DNA from: Endozoicomonas numazuensis
Lineage (GTDB): Bacteria > Pseudomonadota > Gammaproteobacteria > Pseudomonadales > Endozoicomonadaceae
NCBI RefSeq assembly: GCF_000722635.1
Contig: NZ_JOKH01000003.1
Location: forward strand, 187,515-251,514
Length of the DNA: 64,000 bases
Reading direction: 5' to 3'
Shown one piece after another: positions 27,789-38,629 of the stretch; position 1 is the stretch's first letter; the number at the start of each line of letters is the position of its first letter. The notes below the pieces were generated by a model. The model searched no databases. It saw nothing but the letters and a program-made list of their open reading frames with translations, and was not told the DNA's origin. Both the position numbers and the translations under genes were made by a program.

Positions 27789-30620
27789 TTATACGTTAAA
27801 AGCGTCTTTTACCAGCTTCTGTTGTTCTTCAACATGCTTGGACATATAACCACAGGCTGGCGCGGCTGAAGCGTCCCGGCCTGCATATTCCAAACGCAGG
27901 CTGTTGGTATGATTATCCAGAGCACGGCGCATATGATGCTGACTGCAATACCAGGCACCCTGATTCATGGGCTCTTCCTGACACCAGACAACATCTTTCA
28001 GGTTTGGATAGCTGGCAATCAACTCATCCAGATCATCCTGAGGGAAAGGATACAGCTGCTCGATACGAATAATGGCTGTATTCTTCAATTCATTTGCACG
28101 TTTGTACTCCAGCAAGTCGTAGTAGACCTTGCCGCTGCACATGATCATGCGAGTAATTTCCGCAGAATCGTGCTCATCAATTTCAGGAATAATGGTCTGG
28201 AAACTACCTTCCGCGAGATCTTCAAGCGTAGAAACCGCCAGTTTATGTCTCAGCAGGCTCTTGGGTGTAAAGGCAATCAGCGGTTTACGCAGAGGGCGCA
28301 ATACCTGACGGCGCAACATATGGAACACCTGAGCTGGCGTAGTCGGTACACAAACCTGGATATTATGCTCGGCACAAAGCTGCAAATAACGCTCAAGACG
28401 CGCAGAAGAGTGCTCAGGTCCCTGACCTTCATAGCCATGAGGCAGAAGCATGGTCAGACCACAGAGACGCCCCCACTTATGCTCACCACTGGTGATAAAC
28501 TGATCGATAACGACCTGACAACCGTTGGCGAAATCACCAAACTGAGCTTCCCAGATGACCAGAGCACTTGGTGTTGTTGTCGCATACCCATACTCAAAGG
28601 CCAGCACAGCTTCTTCAGATAACAGGGAGTCCCAGATCTGGAAGTCAGGCTGATTCTCAGAGATATTAGCCAGTGGCACATGGGTAGAACCGTCTTTCTG
28701 ATTATGCAGAACTGCATGACGGTGCGAGAAAGTACCACGCCCCACGTCCTGCCCGGTAATACGAACCGGATGACCTTCCATAATCAGGGAACCGTAAGCC
28801 AGAATTTCAGCTGCGCCCCAGTTAATGGATTGCGCGCCGGCAGCCATTTTCAGACGGTCATCAATAATCTTGCTGACCTGACGCTGCACAACAAAACCTT
28901 CAGGAACCTTGCACAGCTTTTGGCCTAGCCCCTGCAGTGTAGCGAGCGCTACACGAGTATCGTGACGAGCAGTCCATTCATGTCCCAGGTAAGGAGTCCA
29001 ATCAACAAACAGTTCTTTATTGGGCTCTTTAACCAACGCTTTAACAACATAACCACCGTTATCCAAAGCATTTCGATAGCTGTCTACCAGCGTCTTGTCC
29101 TGCTCTGCATCCATAACACCTGCTTCTACAAGCTTACCAGCGTACAGATCACGGGTTGTTTTGTGAGTCTTAATGACCTGGTACATCAAAGGCTGGGTAC
29201 CAGAAGGCTCATCGGCCTCGTTGTGACCACGACGACGATAACAAACCATGTCGATCACAACATCACGCTTGAATTCCATCCGGTAATCAAGCGCCAGTTT
29301 GGTCGCAAAATGAACCGCTTCAGGATCATCACCATTCACATGGAGAATCGGAGCCCCCACAATCTTGGCGACATCCGTACAGTATTCAGTAGAACGTGCG
29401 TCTTCCTGCTTACTGGTAGTAAAACCAACCTGGTTATTAATGATGATGTGCAGAGTGCCACCGGTTTTATAGGCACGAGTCTGAGACATCTGCAGGGTTT
29501 CCATAACCACACCCTGACCGGCAAACGCCGCATCACCATGAATGGCTAAGGGAATGACCTGACCACGGACTTCATCATTACGACGATCCTGACGGGCACG
29601 TACAGAACCTTCCACTACAGGAGAAACAATTTCCAGATGAGAAGGGTTGAATGCCAGTGCCAGGTGAACTTCACCGCCCGGGGTCATCACGTTAGATGAG
29701 AACCCCTGGTGGTATTTCACATCACCAGAACCGGTATCAGCCATTTTCTTGCCTTCGAACTCATCGAACAGCTCAGAAGGATTCTTACCGAGAATGTTAA
29801 CCAGTACGTTCAGTCGACCACGGTGGGCCATGCCGATAACGATTTCTTTGGCACCGTAGGAACCGGAGCGCTGGATAATTTCATCCAGCATGGGAATCAG
29901 GGATTCCCCCCCTTCCAGACCAAAACGTTTGGTGCCCGGAAATTTGGTACCCAGGTATTTTTCAAGACCTTCAGCTGCGGTCAGACGCTCCAGAAGGTGC
30001 TGTCGTGCTTCGGCCCCAACTTCAGGCTTACCACGGACGCTCTCCATTCGGCTCTGGAACCAGCGACGCTCTTCGGTATTCACAATATGCATGTATTCGA
30101 CACCGATAGAACCACAGTAAGTGGTTGTCATCGAGTTCAGAATCTCACGTAAAGTTGCTCGTTCTTTACCGATAAAAATGGTACTGGTCTGGAATTCTGT
30201 ATCAAGATCTGCCTCGCTCAGACCGTGATACTCAAGACTCAAATCGGGAAATTGCTCACGCTGCATGCAACCCAGTGGGTCAATCTTGGCCTGCTGGTGC
30301 CCTCGTATTCTGAAGGCACTGATCAGACGCAATACCTGAATCTGCTTACGCTCATGATCACTAGAAACTGTACCGGCTTCAATTGGACGTGTTGTCTGAC
30401 GCTGACGCGCCATTAAGACAAAATTTTCCTGAATGGTCGAGTGGGGTACATCGGGTCCACCACCATTGACCTGAGGAAGTTTCTCAAAATAATCACGCCA
30501 TTCCTCAGAGACCGAATTCGGGTCGCGAAGGAATTGCTCGTACAGTTCTTCGACGTATGCAGCATTTCCCCCGGAAATATGTGAGGTATCCCACATTTGC
30601 TGCATCACACCTTCTTGCAT
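27789..30620 (-). CDS. sucA: 2-oxoglutarate dehydrogenase E1
   Basis: A 943-residue thiamine diphosphate enzyme. N-terminal segment [22 protein letters not shown], then active-site regions [24 protein letters not shown], the ThDP motif [10 protein letters not shown], and [21 protein letters not shown] in the C-terminal half. The frame is open to 30773, but the family start [11 protein letters not shown] at 30620 is preferred. It decarboxylates 2-oxoglutarate within the SucAB-Lpd complex. Confidence 0.96.
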   Translation of the reverse strand: MQEGVMQQMWDTSHISGGNAAYVEELYEQFLRDPNSVSEEWRDYFEKLPQVNGGGPDVPHSTIQENFVLMARQRQTTRPIEAGTVSSDHERKQIQVLRLISAFRIRGHQQAKIDPLGCMQREQFPDLSLEYHGLSEADLDTEFQTSTIFIGKERATLREILNSMTTTYCGSIGVEYMHIVNTEERRWFQSRMESVRGKPEVGAEARQHLLERLTAAEGLEKYLGTKFPGTKRFGLEGGESLIPMLDEIIQRSGSYGAKEIVIGMAHRGRLNVLVNILGKNPSELFDEFEGKKMADTGSGDVKYHQGFSSNVMTPGGEVHLALAFNPSHLEIVSPVVEGSVRARQDRRNDEVRGQVIPLAIHGDAAFAGQGVVMETLQMSQTRAYKTGGTLHIIINNQVGFTTSKQEDARSTEYCTDVAKIVGAPILHVNGDDPEAVHFATKLALDYRMEFKRDVVIDMVCYRRRGHNEADEPSGTQPLMYQVIKTHKTTRDLYAGKLVEAGVMDAEQDKTLVDSYRNALDNGGYVVKALVKEPNKELFVDWTPYLGHEWTARHDTRVALATLQGLGQKLCKVPEGFVVQRQVSKIIDDRLKMAAGAQSINWGAAEILAYGSLIMEGHPVRITGQDVGRGTFSHRHAVLHNQKDGSTHVPLANISENQPDFQIWDSLLSEEAVLAFEYGYATTTPSALVIWEAQFGDFANGCQVVIDQFITSGEHKWGRLCGLTMLLPHGYEGQGPEHSSARLERYLQLCAEHNIQVCVPTTPAQVFHMLRRQVLRPLRKPLIAFTPKSLLRHKLAVSTLEDLAEGSFQTIIPEIDEHDSAEITRMIMCSGKVYYDLLEYKRANELKNTAIIRIEQLYPFPQDDLDELIASYPNLKDVVWCQEEPMNQGAWYCSQHHMRRALDNHTNSLRLEYAGRDASAAPACGYMSKHVEEQQKLVKDAFNV

Positions 30621-31193
30621 CGTCACTACCCCGTGAATGAAGGGCTGTCTAATCATGAGAGTCGCACTGTGGTCAGCTGTCTGTTGTGCATGACAGGCAA
30701 AACGCTGAAAACCGGGGCTTTCGCCTCCCTCGTTTATCAAACTCCACAGATAGACCGGTGATTGACCGGCCACCCCGCTGGTAAAACCCGCCAGCCCTGT
30801 CCATCATTGATTCATGGGATCAGTAGCCAGCCAAGCTCTAGAGTAAACTACAGTCCCACTTTGCTCACATGGCAATGTATTGTGCGACAGTAAAACTGTA
30901 GTCAGAAATTCTATTTCAGATCGTCAGCTTCCCCAGTACTCTGGTGTCAGCCTTCGAACCCTAGTGTAGATGCTGTTTATAAAAATTAAACGTACGACCA
31001 GACAGCATTCACACTTTTCATGTTAAGGAACCACCCTCTTTCAAGGATCAAGAACTCCCCCTTAACCTCTAAATTCTTATCAGGAGCTTCTCTGTAGTTA
31101 CAAAAGAAGCTCCTTTTCACCAGGTATTTCACTTCCTCCAAATGGCACGAAATGAAATACACGGTTTAAGCCGCTTGCGACTATAGTGCCTGA
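30621..31193. other. Long sdhB-sucA intergenic region
   Basis: 573 bp with no supported gene. It holds a 10-bp hairpin at 31082-31114 and an inverted pair actacagt/actgtagt around 30845-30905. Its length suggests a separate sucA promoter or a processing site between sdh and suc messages, but I cannot place boxes. Confidence 0.45.
31082..31114 (-). other. Hairpin between sdhB and sucA
   Basis: A perfect 10-bp stem AGGAGCTTCT/AGAAGCTCCT (31082-31091 with 31105-31114), 13-base loop, 80 bases after the sdhB stop. A TTTT follows on the top strand only, so as a leftward terminator it lacks the U tract; it may be a 3'-end stabiliser. Confidence 0.6.
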
Positions 31194-31901
31194 TTAGGTA
31201 GCACTATCGAACAGCATCTGCTTGATATGACCAATAGCCTTGGTTGGATTCAAACCTTTTGGACATACACTGACGCAGTTCATGATCCCACGGCAACGGA
31301 ACACACTGAACGGATCGTCAAGGTCAGCCAGGCGCGCTTCCGTCGCAGTATCACGACTGTCAGCCAGAAAACGATAGGCCTGCAGCAAACCAGATGGACC
31401 AACAAATTTGTCAGGGTTCCACCAGAAAGATGGGCAAGCAGTGGAACAGCATGCACAGAGAATACACTCGTACAAACCATCCAGTTTCTCACGATCTTCA
31501 GGACTCTGCAGACGCTCAATAGCAGGCTCTGGTTCATCATTAATCAGGAACGGCTTGATCTTTTCGTACTGTTTATAGAAAAGACTCATATCCACGATCA
31601 GATCACGAATCACTGGCAGACCAGGAAGCGGGCGAATAACCAGCTTCTTCTTACTACCCATGGCTTCTGACAAAGAAGTTACACAGGCCAAGCCATTAAC
31701 GCCATTGATGCTCATACCATCAGAACCGCAAACACCTTCACGACAGGAACGACGATACACTAATGTTTCGTCCTTTTCCTTGATCAGGTTCAATACATCG
31801 AGAACCATCAGGTCTTTACCTTCAGGAATTTCTACCTCAATGTCCTGCATATAAGGTTTGGAGTCAGTCTCCGGGTTGTAGCGATAGACACTTACCAACA
31901 T
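31194..31901 (-). CDS. sdhB: Succinate dehydrogenase iron-sulfur subunit
   Basis: A 235-residue protein with three Fe-S centres: [2Fe-2S] ligands in SCREGVCGSDGMSING, and two ferredoxin-like Cys groups CILCACCSTACPSFWW and CRGIMNCVSVCPKGLNP. It passes electrons from SdhA to ubiquinone at SdhCD. 15 bp after sdhA. Confidence 0.97.
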   Translation of the reverse strand: MLVSVYRYNPETDSKPYMQDIEVEIPEGKDLMVLDVLNLIKEKDETLVYRRSCREGVCGSDGMSINGVNGLACVTSLSEAMGSKKKLVIRPLPGLPVIRDLIVDMSLFYKQYEKIKPFLINDEPEPAIERLQSPEDREKLDGLYECILCACCSTACPSFWWNPDKFVGPSGLLQAYRFLADSRDTATEARLADLDDPFSVFRCRGIMNCVSVCPKGLNPTKAIGHIKQMLFDSAT

Positions 31902-31916
31902 TTTCCTGCCTCCTCC

Positions 31917-33689
31917 TTAGTAGGTTCTTGCTTTCGGTGGGAAAGCTTCCATCGTCTTCGGTGCAAAATTGACCTGACGCTTGCCTACACGCTTTTCAAG
32001 CGGGAAGTACAGGGAATGAGCCAGCCAGTTTTCATCATCACGCTCGGTAAAGTCATTACGGGCATGAGCACCACGAGACTCCTTACGCTCTTCTGCAGAA
32101 ACTGCAGTCGCATAAGCCACTTCATACAGGTTTTCAAGTTCCAGCGCTTCAATACGTGCAGTATTGAAAGCATGACTCTTGTCTTCCAGATGAGTATTTT
32201 GCAGTCGCTCGCCCAACTCATCCAGTTTCTTCAGACCTTCCTGCATACTGTCACCTTCACGGAATACCCCGAAGTACAGCTGCATGGTGTTTTGCAGGTC
32301 CTTGCGAACATCGGCCACTTTCTCGCCGCTGTTGGACTTGTTCAGACGATCCAGACGGGACATAGCTGCTTCAATATCGCTATCAGAAGCATCAACACCG
32401 TCAAAACCTTCTCTCAGGTTTTTCTCGATCTGAATACCCGCTGCACGACCAAAGACCACCAGATCCAGCAGAGAGTTACCACCCAGACGGTTAGCACCGT
32501 GAACAGAAACACAAGCGGCTTCGCCACAGGCATACAGACCTTCTACAACTTTGTCACTGCCTTCTGAGTCAGGGAACAGAGCCTGACCACCGACATTGGT
32601 CGGAATACCACCCATCATGTAGTGACAGGTTGGAACAACAGGTACCGGCACCTTAACCGGATCGGCATGAGCGAACGTCTTGGACAATTCACAAATACCA
32701 GGCAAACGCAGGTTCAGAGTTTCTTCACCCAGGTGATCCAGTTTCAGCAGTACGTGGTCCTTATCAGGTCCACAACCACGACCTTCCAGAATTTCGAGAA
32801 TCATGGAACGGGCAACAACATCGCGGCCAGCCAGATCTTTAGCATTAGGCGCATAACGTTCCATGAAACGCTCGCCTTCACTGTTGATCAGGTAACCACC
32901 TTCACCACGACAACCTTCCGTTACGAGCACACCCGCACCGTGAATACCGGTTGGGTGGAACTGCCACATTTCCATGTCCTGCATGGGGTAACCGGCGCGC
33001 AGTGCCATACCAATTCCGTCGCCGGTATTGATCAGAGCATTGGTTGTGGAAGCATAAATACGTCCAGCACCACCGGTTGCCATCACTGTCGCTTTGGATT
33101 TGATATAAACGGTCTCACCCGTCTCCATGCAAATCGCAATAACACCAGCCACCTGCCCGTTCTGGTTTTTCACCAGATCGACGGCGTACCATTCATTCAG
33201 GAATGTAGTACCACCCTTCAGGTTGGCCTGATAAAGAGTATGCAGCAGAGCATGACCTGTACGGTCAGCTGCAGCACAGGTACGGGCAGCCTGACCACCC
33301 TTACCGAAATCTTTGGACTGACCACCGAATGGACGCTGATAAATACGACCTTCTTCTGTACGGGAAAAAGGCAGCCCCATGTGTTCCAGCTCAAATACTG
33401 CCTGAGGCCCTACAGAACACATATATTCGATAGCGTCCTGGTCACCGATATAGTCCGAACCTTTTATGGTATCGAACATATGCCAGCGCCAGTCATCATT
33501 CGGATCAGAACTTGCAATCGCACAGGTGATACCACCCTGAGCTGATACCGTATGAGAGCGGGTCGGAAACACCTTGGTTACACAAGCGGTTTTGATACCC
33601 GCCTGAGTCAGTTGCAGTGCAGCGCGCATGCCAGCGCCACCGCCGCCGATTACGATGGCGTCGTAAGTCAGTGTGCGTAGTGCTGACAT
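31917..33689 (-). CDS. sdhA: Succinate dehydrogenase flavoprotein subunit
   Basis: A 590-residue flavoprotein. FAD-binding [13 protein letters not shown] near residue 16, the covalent FAD histidine in [11 protein letters not shown] near residue 45, substrate-site [11 protein letters not shown], and catalytic Arg in ARDVVARS-type motif ([11 protein letters not shown]). Oxidises succinate to fumarate on the cytoplasmic face. Length equals E. coli SdhA closely. Confidence 0.97.
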   Translation of the reverse strand: MSALRTLTYDAIVIGGGGAGMRAALQLTQAGIKTACVTKVFPTRSHTVSAQGGITCAIASSDPNDDWRWHMFDTIKGSDYIGDQDAIEYMCSVGPQAVFELEHMGLPFSRTEEGRIYQRPFGGQSKDFGKGGQAARTCAAADRTGHALLHTLYQANLKGGTTFLNEWYAVDLVKNQNGQVAGVIAICMETGETVYIKSKATVMATGGAGRIYASTTNALINTGDGIGMALRAGYPMQDMEMWQFHPTGIHGAGVLVTEGCRGEGGYLINSEGERFMERYAPNAKDLAGRDVVARSMILEILEGRGCGPDKDHVLLKLDHLGEETLNLRLPGICELSKTFAHADPVKVPVPVVPTCHYMMGGIPTNVGGQALFPDSEGSDKVVEGLYACGEAACVSVHGANRLGGNSLLDLVVFGRAAGIQIEKNLREGFDGVDASDSDIEAAMSRLDRLNKSNSGEKVADVRKDLQNTMQLYFGVFREGDSMQEGLKKLDELGERLQNTHLEDKSHAFNTARIEALELENLYEVAYATAVSAEERKESRGAHARNDFTERDDENWLAHSLYFPLEKRVGKRQVNFAPKTMEAFPPKARTY

Positions 33690-33692
33690 AGA

Positions 33693-34067
33693 TCAATTCC
33701 CCCAGAGAATTTGAATGCCCCAGACGATGTAACTGAATACTGCGACAAAACAGATCAGCTGGAAGGGGAAACGAATCAGAACAGACCTTTCTCCAAATGC
33801 ACGAGCATTCAGGTAGTCCGTTGCAATAGTCCACATACCTACCCAGGAGTGGGCAGCGATGGACAGGATGGCGAGCAAGGTAAACACCCTCACCCAGGTC
33901 TGATCAAACAGACCACTCCATTGTTGAAAGTCCAGACCTGGATTCATCAGAACATAGCCGCCTATAAACAGCGTGTAGGCAGCCAGGATGATGGCAGACA
34001 GTCTCTGCAGCATCCAGTCGTAGAGTCCACTTCGGGACAAGTTGGTAATATTGGTTACCATACCCAC
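33693..34067 (-). CDS. sdhD: Succinate dehydrogenase membrane anchor D
   Basis: A 124-residue protein with three membrane helices (about 22-40, 57-77, 97-118). SGLYDWMLQRLSAIILAAYTL and the haem-ligand region AHSWVGMWTIATDYL match SdhD. It overlaps sdhC by 13 bp. Confidence 0.93.
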   Translation of the reverse strand: MGMVTNITNLSRSGLYDWMLQRLSAIILAAYTLFIGGYVLMNPGLDFQQWSGLFDQTWVRVFTLLAILSIAAHSWVGMWTIATDYLNARAFGERSVLIRFPFQLICFVAVFSYIVWGIQILWGN

Positions 34068-34429
34068 ACCCCCGCGAGCACAATCAGTACAGCTGATACA
34101 ATAATGGTGACGATAGCACCGGTCTTGCCGGACTCCTTACCTTCACCAATACCCACGTCCATCAACAAGTGTTTAACACCTGCAACAAAGTGGTAGATCA
34201 GACCGGAAAGCAGAACCCAGACAATAAATTTGACCAGGCCACCCGACATGAGTGCTTTCATTTCCGCAAAGGACTGTTCTGAAGACAGTGACAGGTCCAG
34301 TGCATAGAGCAGGAAACCGACCCCGACAAACAGCAAAATACCCGAAACCCTGTGAAGGATCGAGGTATAGGCTGGCAGAGGTAGTTTTATAGTGGTTATG
34401 TCTAGATTGACAGGTCTTTTGCTATTCAC
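34055..34429 (-). CDS. sdhC: Succinate dehydrogenase cytochrome b556 subunit
   Basis: A 124-residue membrane anchor with three helices. NSKRPVNLDITTIKLPLPAYT and SILHRVSG (quinone site) are typical, as is the haem His in YHFVAGVKHLLMD. The GTG at 34429 is proposed as start because the homologous N-terminus begins there; the frame is open to an ATG at 34459. First gene of the sdh-suc row. Confidence 0.92.
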   Translation of the reverse strand: MNSKRPVNLDITTIKLPLPAYTSILHRVSGILLFVGVGFLLYALDLSLSSEQSFAEMKALMSGGLVKFIVWVLLSGLIYHFVAGVKHLLMDVGIGEGKESGKTGAIVTIIVSAVLIVLAGVWVW

Positions 34430-34628
34430 GTTTTTTGTCCCAACGCCCGAGGCGTGCACAGCTGAATCAGCAACATTATCCAGAGGTTATGATCTCTCGG
34501 ATCATGTCCTCTCAAATCAAGGTTACCTGAACAGGCCACCCTGACTGCAGGTTAAGAAACCGCGTTAATTGTTGTTAACGTTCTTTTCTCACCCCCCCTC
34601 ATGAAGCCCTCCACGACTTCGGAGGCGA

Positions 34629-34657
34629 AGTATATACAGTTCGGTTTTTAATTACAA
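34629..34657 (-). promoter_or_regulatory. Candidate sdhC promoter
   Basis: Bottom strand: TTGTAA (34657-34652), 17-bp spacer, TATACT (34634-34629). This leaves a leader of about 195 nt before sdhC, long enough for small-RNA control as known for sdh in enterobacteria. Confidence 0.55.
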
Positions 34658-34730
34658 TTGATTAACCCACTAAGCAAATTTACTATAGGACCCTGAAATA
34701 TTGCGCAGACTTTTTCATCGGTACACACGT

Positions 34731-34758
34731 TTGACAAACAAATTTCTGGCTCTATAGT
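34731..34758 (+). promoter_or_regulatory. Candidate gltA promoter
   Basis: TTGACA at 34731-34736, 16-bp spacer, TATAGT at 34753-34758; leader of about 100 nt before the ATG at 34864, which has AGGAG upstream. Confidence 0.72.
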
Positions 34759-34863
34759 GGTCGAACCGTGAAAGGGGCCCACCATAAAAACTTATTCTGC
34801 CAGCGCCATAATTATGGGTCCGATTCGACGATAACGACAGAATAAACGGCAAGACAGGAGCCT

Positions 34864-36150
34864 ATGATGGCTGAAAAGAAAGCAACCCTCTCGATTGACG
34901 GCAAGCAGCTGGAACTCCCTGTACATGCGGGCTCCCTGGGCCCAGATGTTGTTGATGTTCGCAGTCTGACTGCCAACGGTCTGTTTACATACGACCCAGG
35001 TTTTGTATCCACTGCTTCCTGCGAGTCTAAAATCACCTACATAGATGGTGACAAAGGCGTCCTTCTGCACCGTGGCTACCCTATCGAGCAGCTTGCTGAG
35101 CACTCTGACTACCTGGAAACCTGCTATCTGCTGATTTACGGCGAACTTCCTGACAAGGAAGAGAAAAAGCACTTTGAAGCCACTATCATGCGTCACACCA
35201 TGATTCATGAACAAATGGTTGATCTGTTTTCCGGTTTCCGTCGCGATGCTCACCCAATGGCCGTAATGTGTGGTGTAGTAGGTGCACTTTCTGCCTTCTA
35301 CCACGACTCACTCGATATCACTAACGAGCGTCATCGTGAAATTTGTGCGTATCGCCTGATTTCCAAAATGCCTACTCTGGCAGCCATGACCTACAAATAC
35401 TCCATCGGCCAGCCTTTCATTTACCCTCGTAACGACCTGGGTTATGGCGGCAACTTCCTGCACATGATGTTTGCTACTCCCTGTGAAGAGTACGAAGTCA
35501 ATCCTGTGCTGGCCCGCGCCATGGATCGTATTTTCCTGCTGCATGCTGACCACGAACAAAACGCTTCTACTTCTACTGTTCGTCTGGCTGGCTCCAGTGG
35601 CGCAAATCCGTTTGCCTGTATTGCTGCAGGTATTGCTGCTCTGTGGGGACCTGCACACGGCGGTGCCAACGAAGCAGTTCTGGTTATGCTGAACGAGATC
35701 GGTGATGAGAAGAACATCGATGAGTTCATTACCCGCGCCAAAGATAAAGACGACCCGTTCCGTCTGATGGGCTTCGGTCACCGTGTTTACAAAAACTTTG
35801 ACCCACGTGCCAAGGTAATGAAACAGACCTGTGACGAAGTTCTGAGTGAGCTGGGCCTGGAAGATGATCCTTTATTCAAGATCGCCAAGCGTCTCGAGAA
35901 GATTGCTCTGGAAGATGAATATTTCGTCTCCAAGAAACTGTACCCGAATGTCGATTTCTACTCCGGCATCATTCTGAAAGCACTGGGCATTCCTACTGAA
36001 ATGTTCACGGTTATTTTTGCAACTGGCCGTACACCAGGCTGGATTGCTCACTGGCATGAAATGATCAGCGGCGAATACCGTATCGGTCGTCCTCGTCAGC
36101 TATACACCGGTGAAACTTCCAGAGACTTTGTTCCAGTTTCTGATCGCTAG
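34864..36150 (+). CDS. gltA: Citrate synthase (hexameric type)
   Basis: A 428-residue type II citrate synthase. Catalytic residues are visible: [11 protein letters not shown] (substrate-binding His, about 266), [12 protein letters not shown] (His about 307) and YPNVDFYSG (catalytic Asp about 364). It condenses oxaloacetate and acetyl-CoA and is usually inhibited by NADH in this type. Divergent from sdhCDAB-suc, with both promoters in a 434-bp region, as in other gammaproteobacteria. Confidence 0.97.
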   Translation: MMAEKKATLSIDGKQLELPVHAGSLGPDVVDVRSLTANGLFTYDPGFVSTASCESKITYIDGDKGVLLHRGYPIEQLAEHSDYLETCYLLIYGELPDKEEKKHFEATIMRHTMIHEQMVDLFSGFRRDAHPMAVMCGVVGALSAFYHDSLDITNERHREICAYRLISKMPTLAAMTYKYSIGQPFIYPRNDLGYGGNFLHMMFATPCEEYEVNPVLARAMDRIFLLHADHEQNASTSTVRLAGSSGANPFACIAAGIAALWGPAHGGANEAVLVMLNEIGDEKNIDEFITRAKDKDDPFRLMGFGHRVYKNFDPRAKVMKQTCDEVLSELGLEDDPLFKIAKRLEKIALEDEYFVSKKLYPNVDFYSGIILKALGIPTEMFTVIFATGRTPGWIAHWHEMISGEYRIGRPRQLYTGETSRDFVPVSDR

Positions 36151-36160
36151 TCACCGTTTT

Positions 36161-36194
36161 AGCTGAAAGCCGGCATCCTGATCGGCTTTCAGCT
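36161..36194 (+). terminator. Hairpin after gltA
   Basis: A perfect 12-bp stem AGCTGAAAGCCG/CGGCTTTCAGCT with a 10-base loop, ten bases after the stop. The T tract is weak (ACTCCTCC follows), so it may need other factors. Confidence 0.7.
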
Positions 36195-36866
36195 ACTCCT
36201 CCTATAAATTGTTCAACCCTCAGTTCTATCAGATAATGGCACGAAAAGGATCATTTTCACTGCGTCCGCTTCATTCAGCAGTACTTTCGGGTTATAAATT
36301 ACCTTCAGAGCATCGTCGCCTTCATTCACTTCCAGTCAAACTTCAAGAAATTCGAATCTGCCCACAAGTCCAGGTGTCGTAGAATCTGAGAAACATCATC
36401 AATAAGGCCAAAACCATTAACACACCTGCCAGATTCATTAAAGAGCCTATTCCTCCTGCCAGAAGATCATCATCAATACCTGACCCGCTTTAAGGGGAAA
36501 AAGAGCAAGAAAAACAGTTTCAGCCAGCACCAGACCCCAGATAATGGCAATTGGTTTTTTTCCAGGTGAGAAATATCTGTGACAAACCCAATGTTGAATT
36601 CAGTGTCATCCTTTCAACTCCAATATCTATTGAAGAGAAACCATTCAATACTGAGGCTGACTACATGCCCAAAATTGCTTTTTGTGCGCGACTTATTTCG
36701 CCAGATAGATTCAGCTAACCAATGAAATTCTGAGCTTTTTTTCATTTTTATTTTATTGACCTATACTCATTCAGCCCCTTCTTACATCTCTTTTTCTTCC
36801 TATTTTCTGCAGAGGATAACGCAAAGCACGTGCGCTACTCCTCCTTACACATCAGACAGAGCCGTG
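36195..36866. other. Intergenic region with a possible membrane-protein remnant
   Basis: About 670 bp without an intact gene. On the bottom strand at about 36590-36370 a frame reads like a hydrophobic protein (KKPIAIIWGLVLAETVFLAL, then GQVLMMIFWQEE, stop, ALMNLAGVLMVLALLMMF). This may be the relic of a transporter, but I cannot name the family. The rest shows only AT-rich DNA. Confidence 0.35.
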
Positions 36867-38135
36867 ATGAACAAGAAAGTCCACTCCAAACTCGTCGCAG
36901 CTGCCATTATTGGCAACACTATAGCCTGGGCCGACTTTGCTCTTTATTCCTATTTTGCTCCCATTCTGTCGAAGGTTTTTTTCCCCTTCGCCTCTTACTC
37001 AACGTCATTGTTGCTCTACTCCCTGATCTTCGCTGTTGGCTTCTTGTTCAGGCCGATTGGCGGACTCATTTCAGGTGCTTATGCCGATCGATATGGTCGA
37101 AAAAAAACGCTTCTGGCGACGGTTGTTATTTCATCCGTGTGTACTGCGCTGATCGGAATACTGCCGGGTTATGATCAATTCGGTTATTACTCCATTGTCC
37201 TTCTGGTACTCATTCGTATCTTTCAGACCATGGCCATATCTGCCGAACCCACCAACTCCACCGCACTATTGATTGAACTGGGCTTAAACGAGCGTCGTGG
37301 TTTGATTTCCAGCAGTGTGATGTGCGGTGTTTTTCTCGGCTTTTCAGTCGGAATTCTGTCTTTCTATCTAATCAGTGTTGAATTAAGTGAAGAGCAAATT
37401 CATCTCTGGGGCTGGAGAATACCTTTTCTCTCTTTCCTGGTTATTGGACTGATTGTCGCTTACCTGCTTTTGAAAGTAGACGAGTCCCCGGTTTTTCTTG
37501 CTCACCAGAAAAAGGGAGAGCTTACCAAGAACCCTATTAAAGCCTCTTTCCTTAACCAGATGAGCTCTCTGTTCATGTCCTTTGGGTATGGCATCATGAT
37601 GGCGATGGGGAACTACTTTCTACTGGGCTTTGTTCCTTCGTTTTTATCCCACAGCACTCACTTGAGCCTAAAAGAAACCAACCTGGCAATTCTGGTCAGC
37701 TTACTCATCAGTACTCTTCTCATCCCTGTTTGTGGTTATATTTCGGATCGGGTGGGTCGCAGGCCAGTCATGGCGTTCGGAGCGATTCTGTTCATCCTTG
37801 TCAGTTATCCCATGTTCTTTTTCATTGCTAAAGGGCAACTGATGTACACCATTATAGGGCTCTCCATGTATGCTGTAGCCCTGGCTCCCACATCCGCAGT
37901 ATTAACAACAGCCATCACCGAAATGTTCCCTTTTGAAACCCGATGCACTGGTGGTGCCATCGGTTACAATATTGCCCTAACTTTTGCAGGGGGGCTGACT
38001 CCGGTCATCTGCCAGCAAATCTACCAGCTTACCGGTGACATATACTCGCTGGTTTATTACATCACGCTGCTGGCCCTGACCCACCTGCTTTTTGTTATCT
38101 TCTCCAAAGAGACAAAGAACAACGCTATCGATTGA
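36867..38135 (+). CDS. MFS transporter, metabolite:H+ symporter-like
   Basis: A 422-residue polytopic protein with 12 predicted membrane segments. The signature RPIGGLISGAYADRYGRKK (about residues 64-83) and the second-half GYISDRVGRRP (about 292-302) are typical of the MHS (ProP/citrate/shikimate) family, as is IRIFQTMAISAEPTNS. The start at 36867 (MNKKVHSK) is chosen by homology; upstream codons look non-coding. Substrate cannot be told. Single gene, convergent with the SDR-SRPBCC pair. Confidence 0.85.
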   Translation: MNKKVHSKLVAAAIIGNTIAWADFALYSYFAPILSKVFFPFASYSTSLLLYSLIFAVGFLFRPIGGLISGAYADRYGRKKTLLATVVISSVCTALIGILPGYDQFGYYSIVLLVLIRIFQTMAISAEPTNSTALLIELGLNERRGLISSSVMCGVFLGFSVGILSFYLISVELSEEQIHLWGWRIPFLSFLVIGLIVAYLLLKVDESPVFLAHQKKGELTKNPIKASFLNQMSSLFMSFGYGIMMAMGNYFLLGFVPSFLSHSTHLSLKETNLAILVSLLISTLLIPVCGYISDRVGRRPVMAFGAILFILVSYPMFFFIAKGQLMYTIIGLSMYAVALAPTSAVLTTAITEMFPFETRCTGGAIGYNIALTFAGGLTPVICQQIYQLTGDIYSLVYYITLLALTHLLFVIFSKETKNNAID

Positions 38136-38143
38136 TCTTTGGG

Positions 38144-38629
38144 TTAGTCTGCCACGCTATCCCAGGCTTTTTTTAAATGAGCCGATTCACCTTTGGCCGA
38201 CTTTCGAACAATCCAGCTCATGGGGAGTATCTTGTGTTTGATTTTATGTACGTCTCTCCAGGTTTTTGTGAGTCTGGTACCACTGGAGTGTGGCTCCAGC
38301 TGCCAGTCTTCAAACATCGTAAAAAAAGCAGCTTCTCTTATACGCTCAGTGGTAAAAGGAGGTTTGAGTTTCAATGCGGTAGTGACTTTGACGACCACTT
38401 TGATGCTTGAGCGTTGTTCGTGACTTTGGTCGGCCTGAATTTCCAGAAGCGATATACCCGACTTTCCCTTGCAATATAAGCTGGAGCCGGGTTCAAGGAC
38501 TCCAGCTTCCAGTGGCGAGGGGTAGTAATCCATAATACGCTGCGGCGTCATGATAAAGTCCCGTACCTGATCGGGACTTGCCTTTAAGTCGATGACTTCC
38601 TGATGAACTTTATTAGACTTCAAGAACAT
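38144..38629 (-). CDS. SRPBCC-family (START-like) protein
   Basis: A 161-residue protein of the polyketide-cyclase/START-like fold. VHQEVIDLKASPDQVRDF at the N-terminus, a central beta sheet and the C-terminal helix SAKGESAHLKKAWDS support this. The start at 38629 has GGAAGG before it and lies inside the 3' end of the SDR gene, so the two are coupled. These proteins bind small hydrophobic ligands; its role with the dehydrogenase is inferred. Confidence 0.72.
   Translation of the reverse strand: MFLKSNKVHQEVIDLKASPDQVRDFIMTPQRIMDYYPSPLEAGVLEPGSSLYCKGKSGISLLEIQADQSHEQRSSIKVVVKVTTALKLKPPFTTERIREAAFFTMFEDWQLEPHSSGTRLTKTWRDVHKIKHKILPMSWIVRKSAKGESAHLKKAWDSVAD

Noticed and set aside
32622-33545. 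307-codon frame on the top strand opposite sdhA
   Set aside because: Complement of a strongly conserved gene; composition (Thr, Gln, His rich) is that of an antisense shadow and no ribosome site is present.
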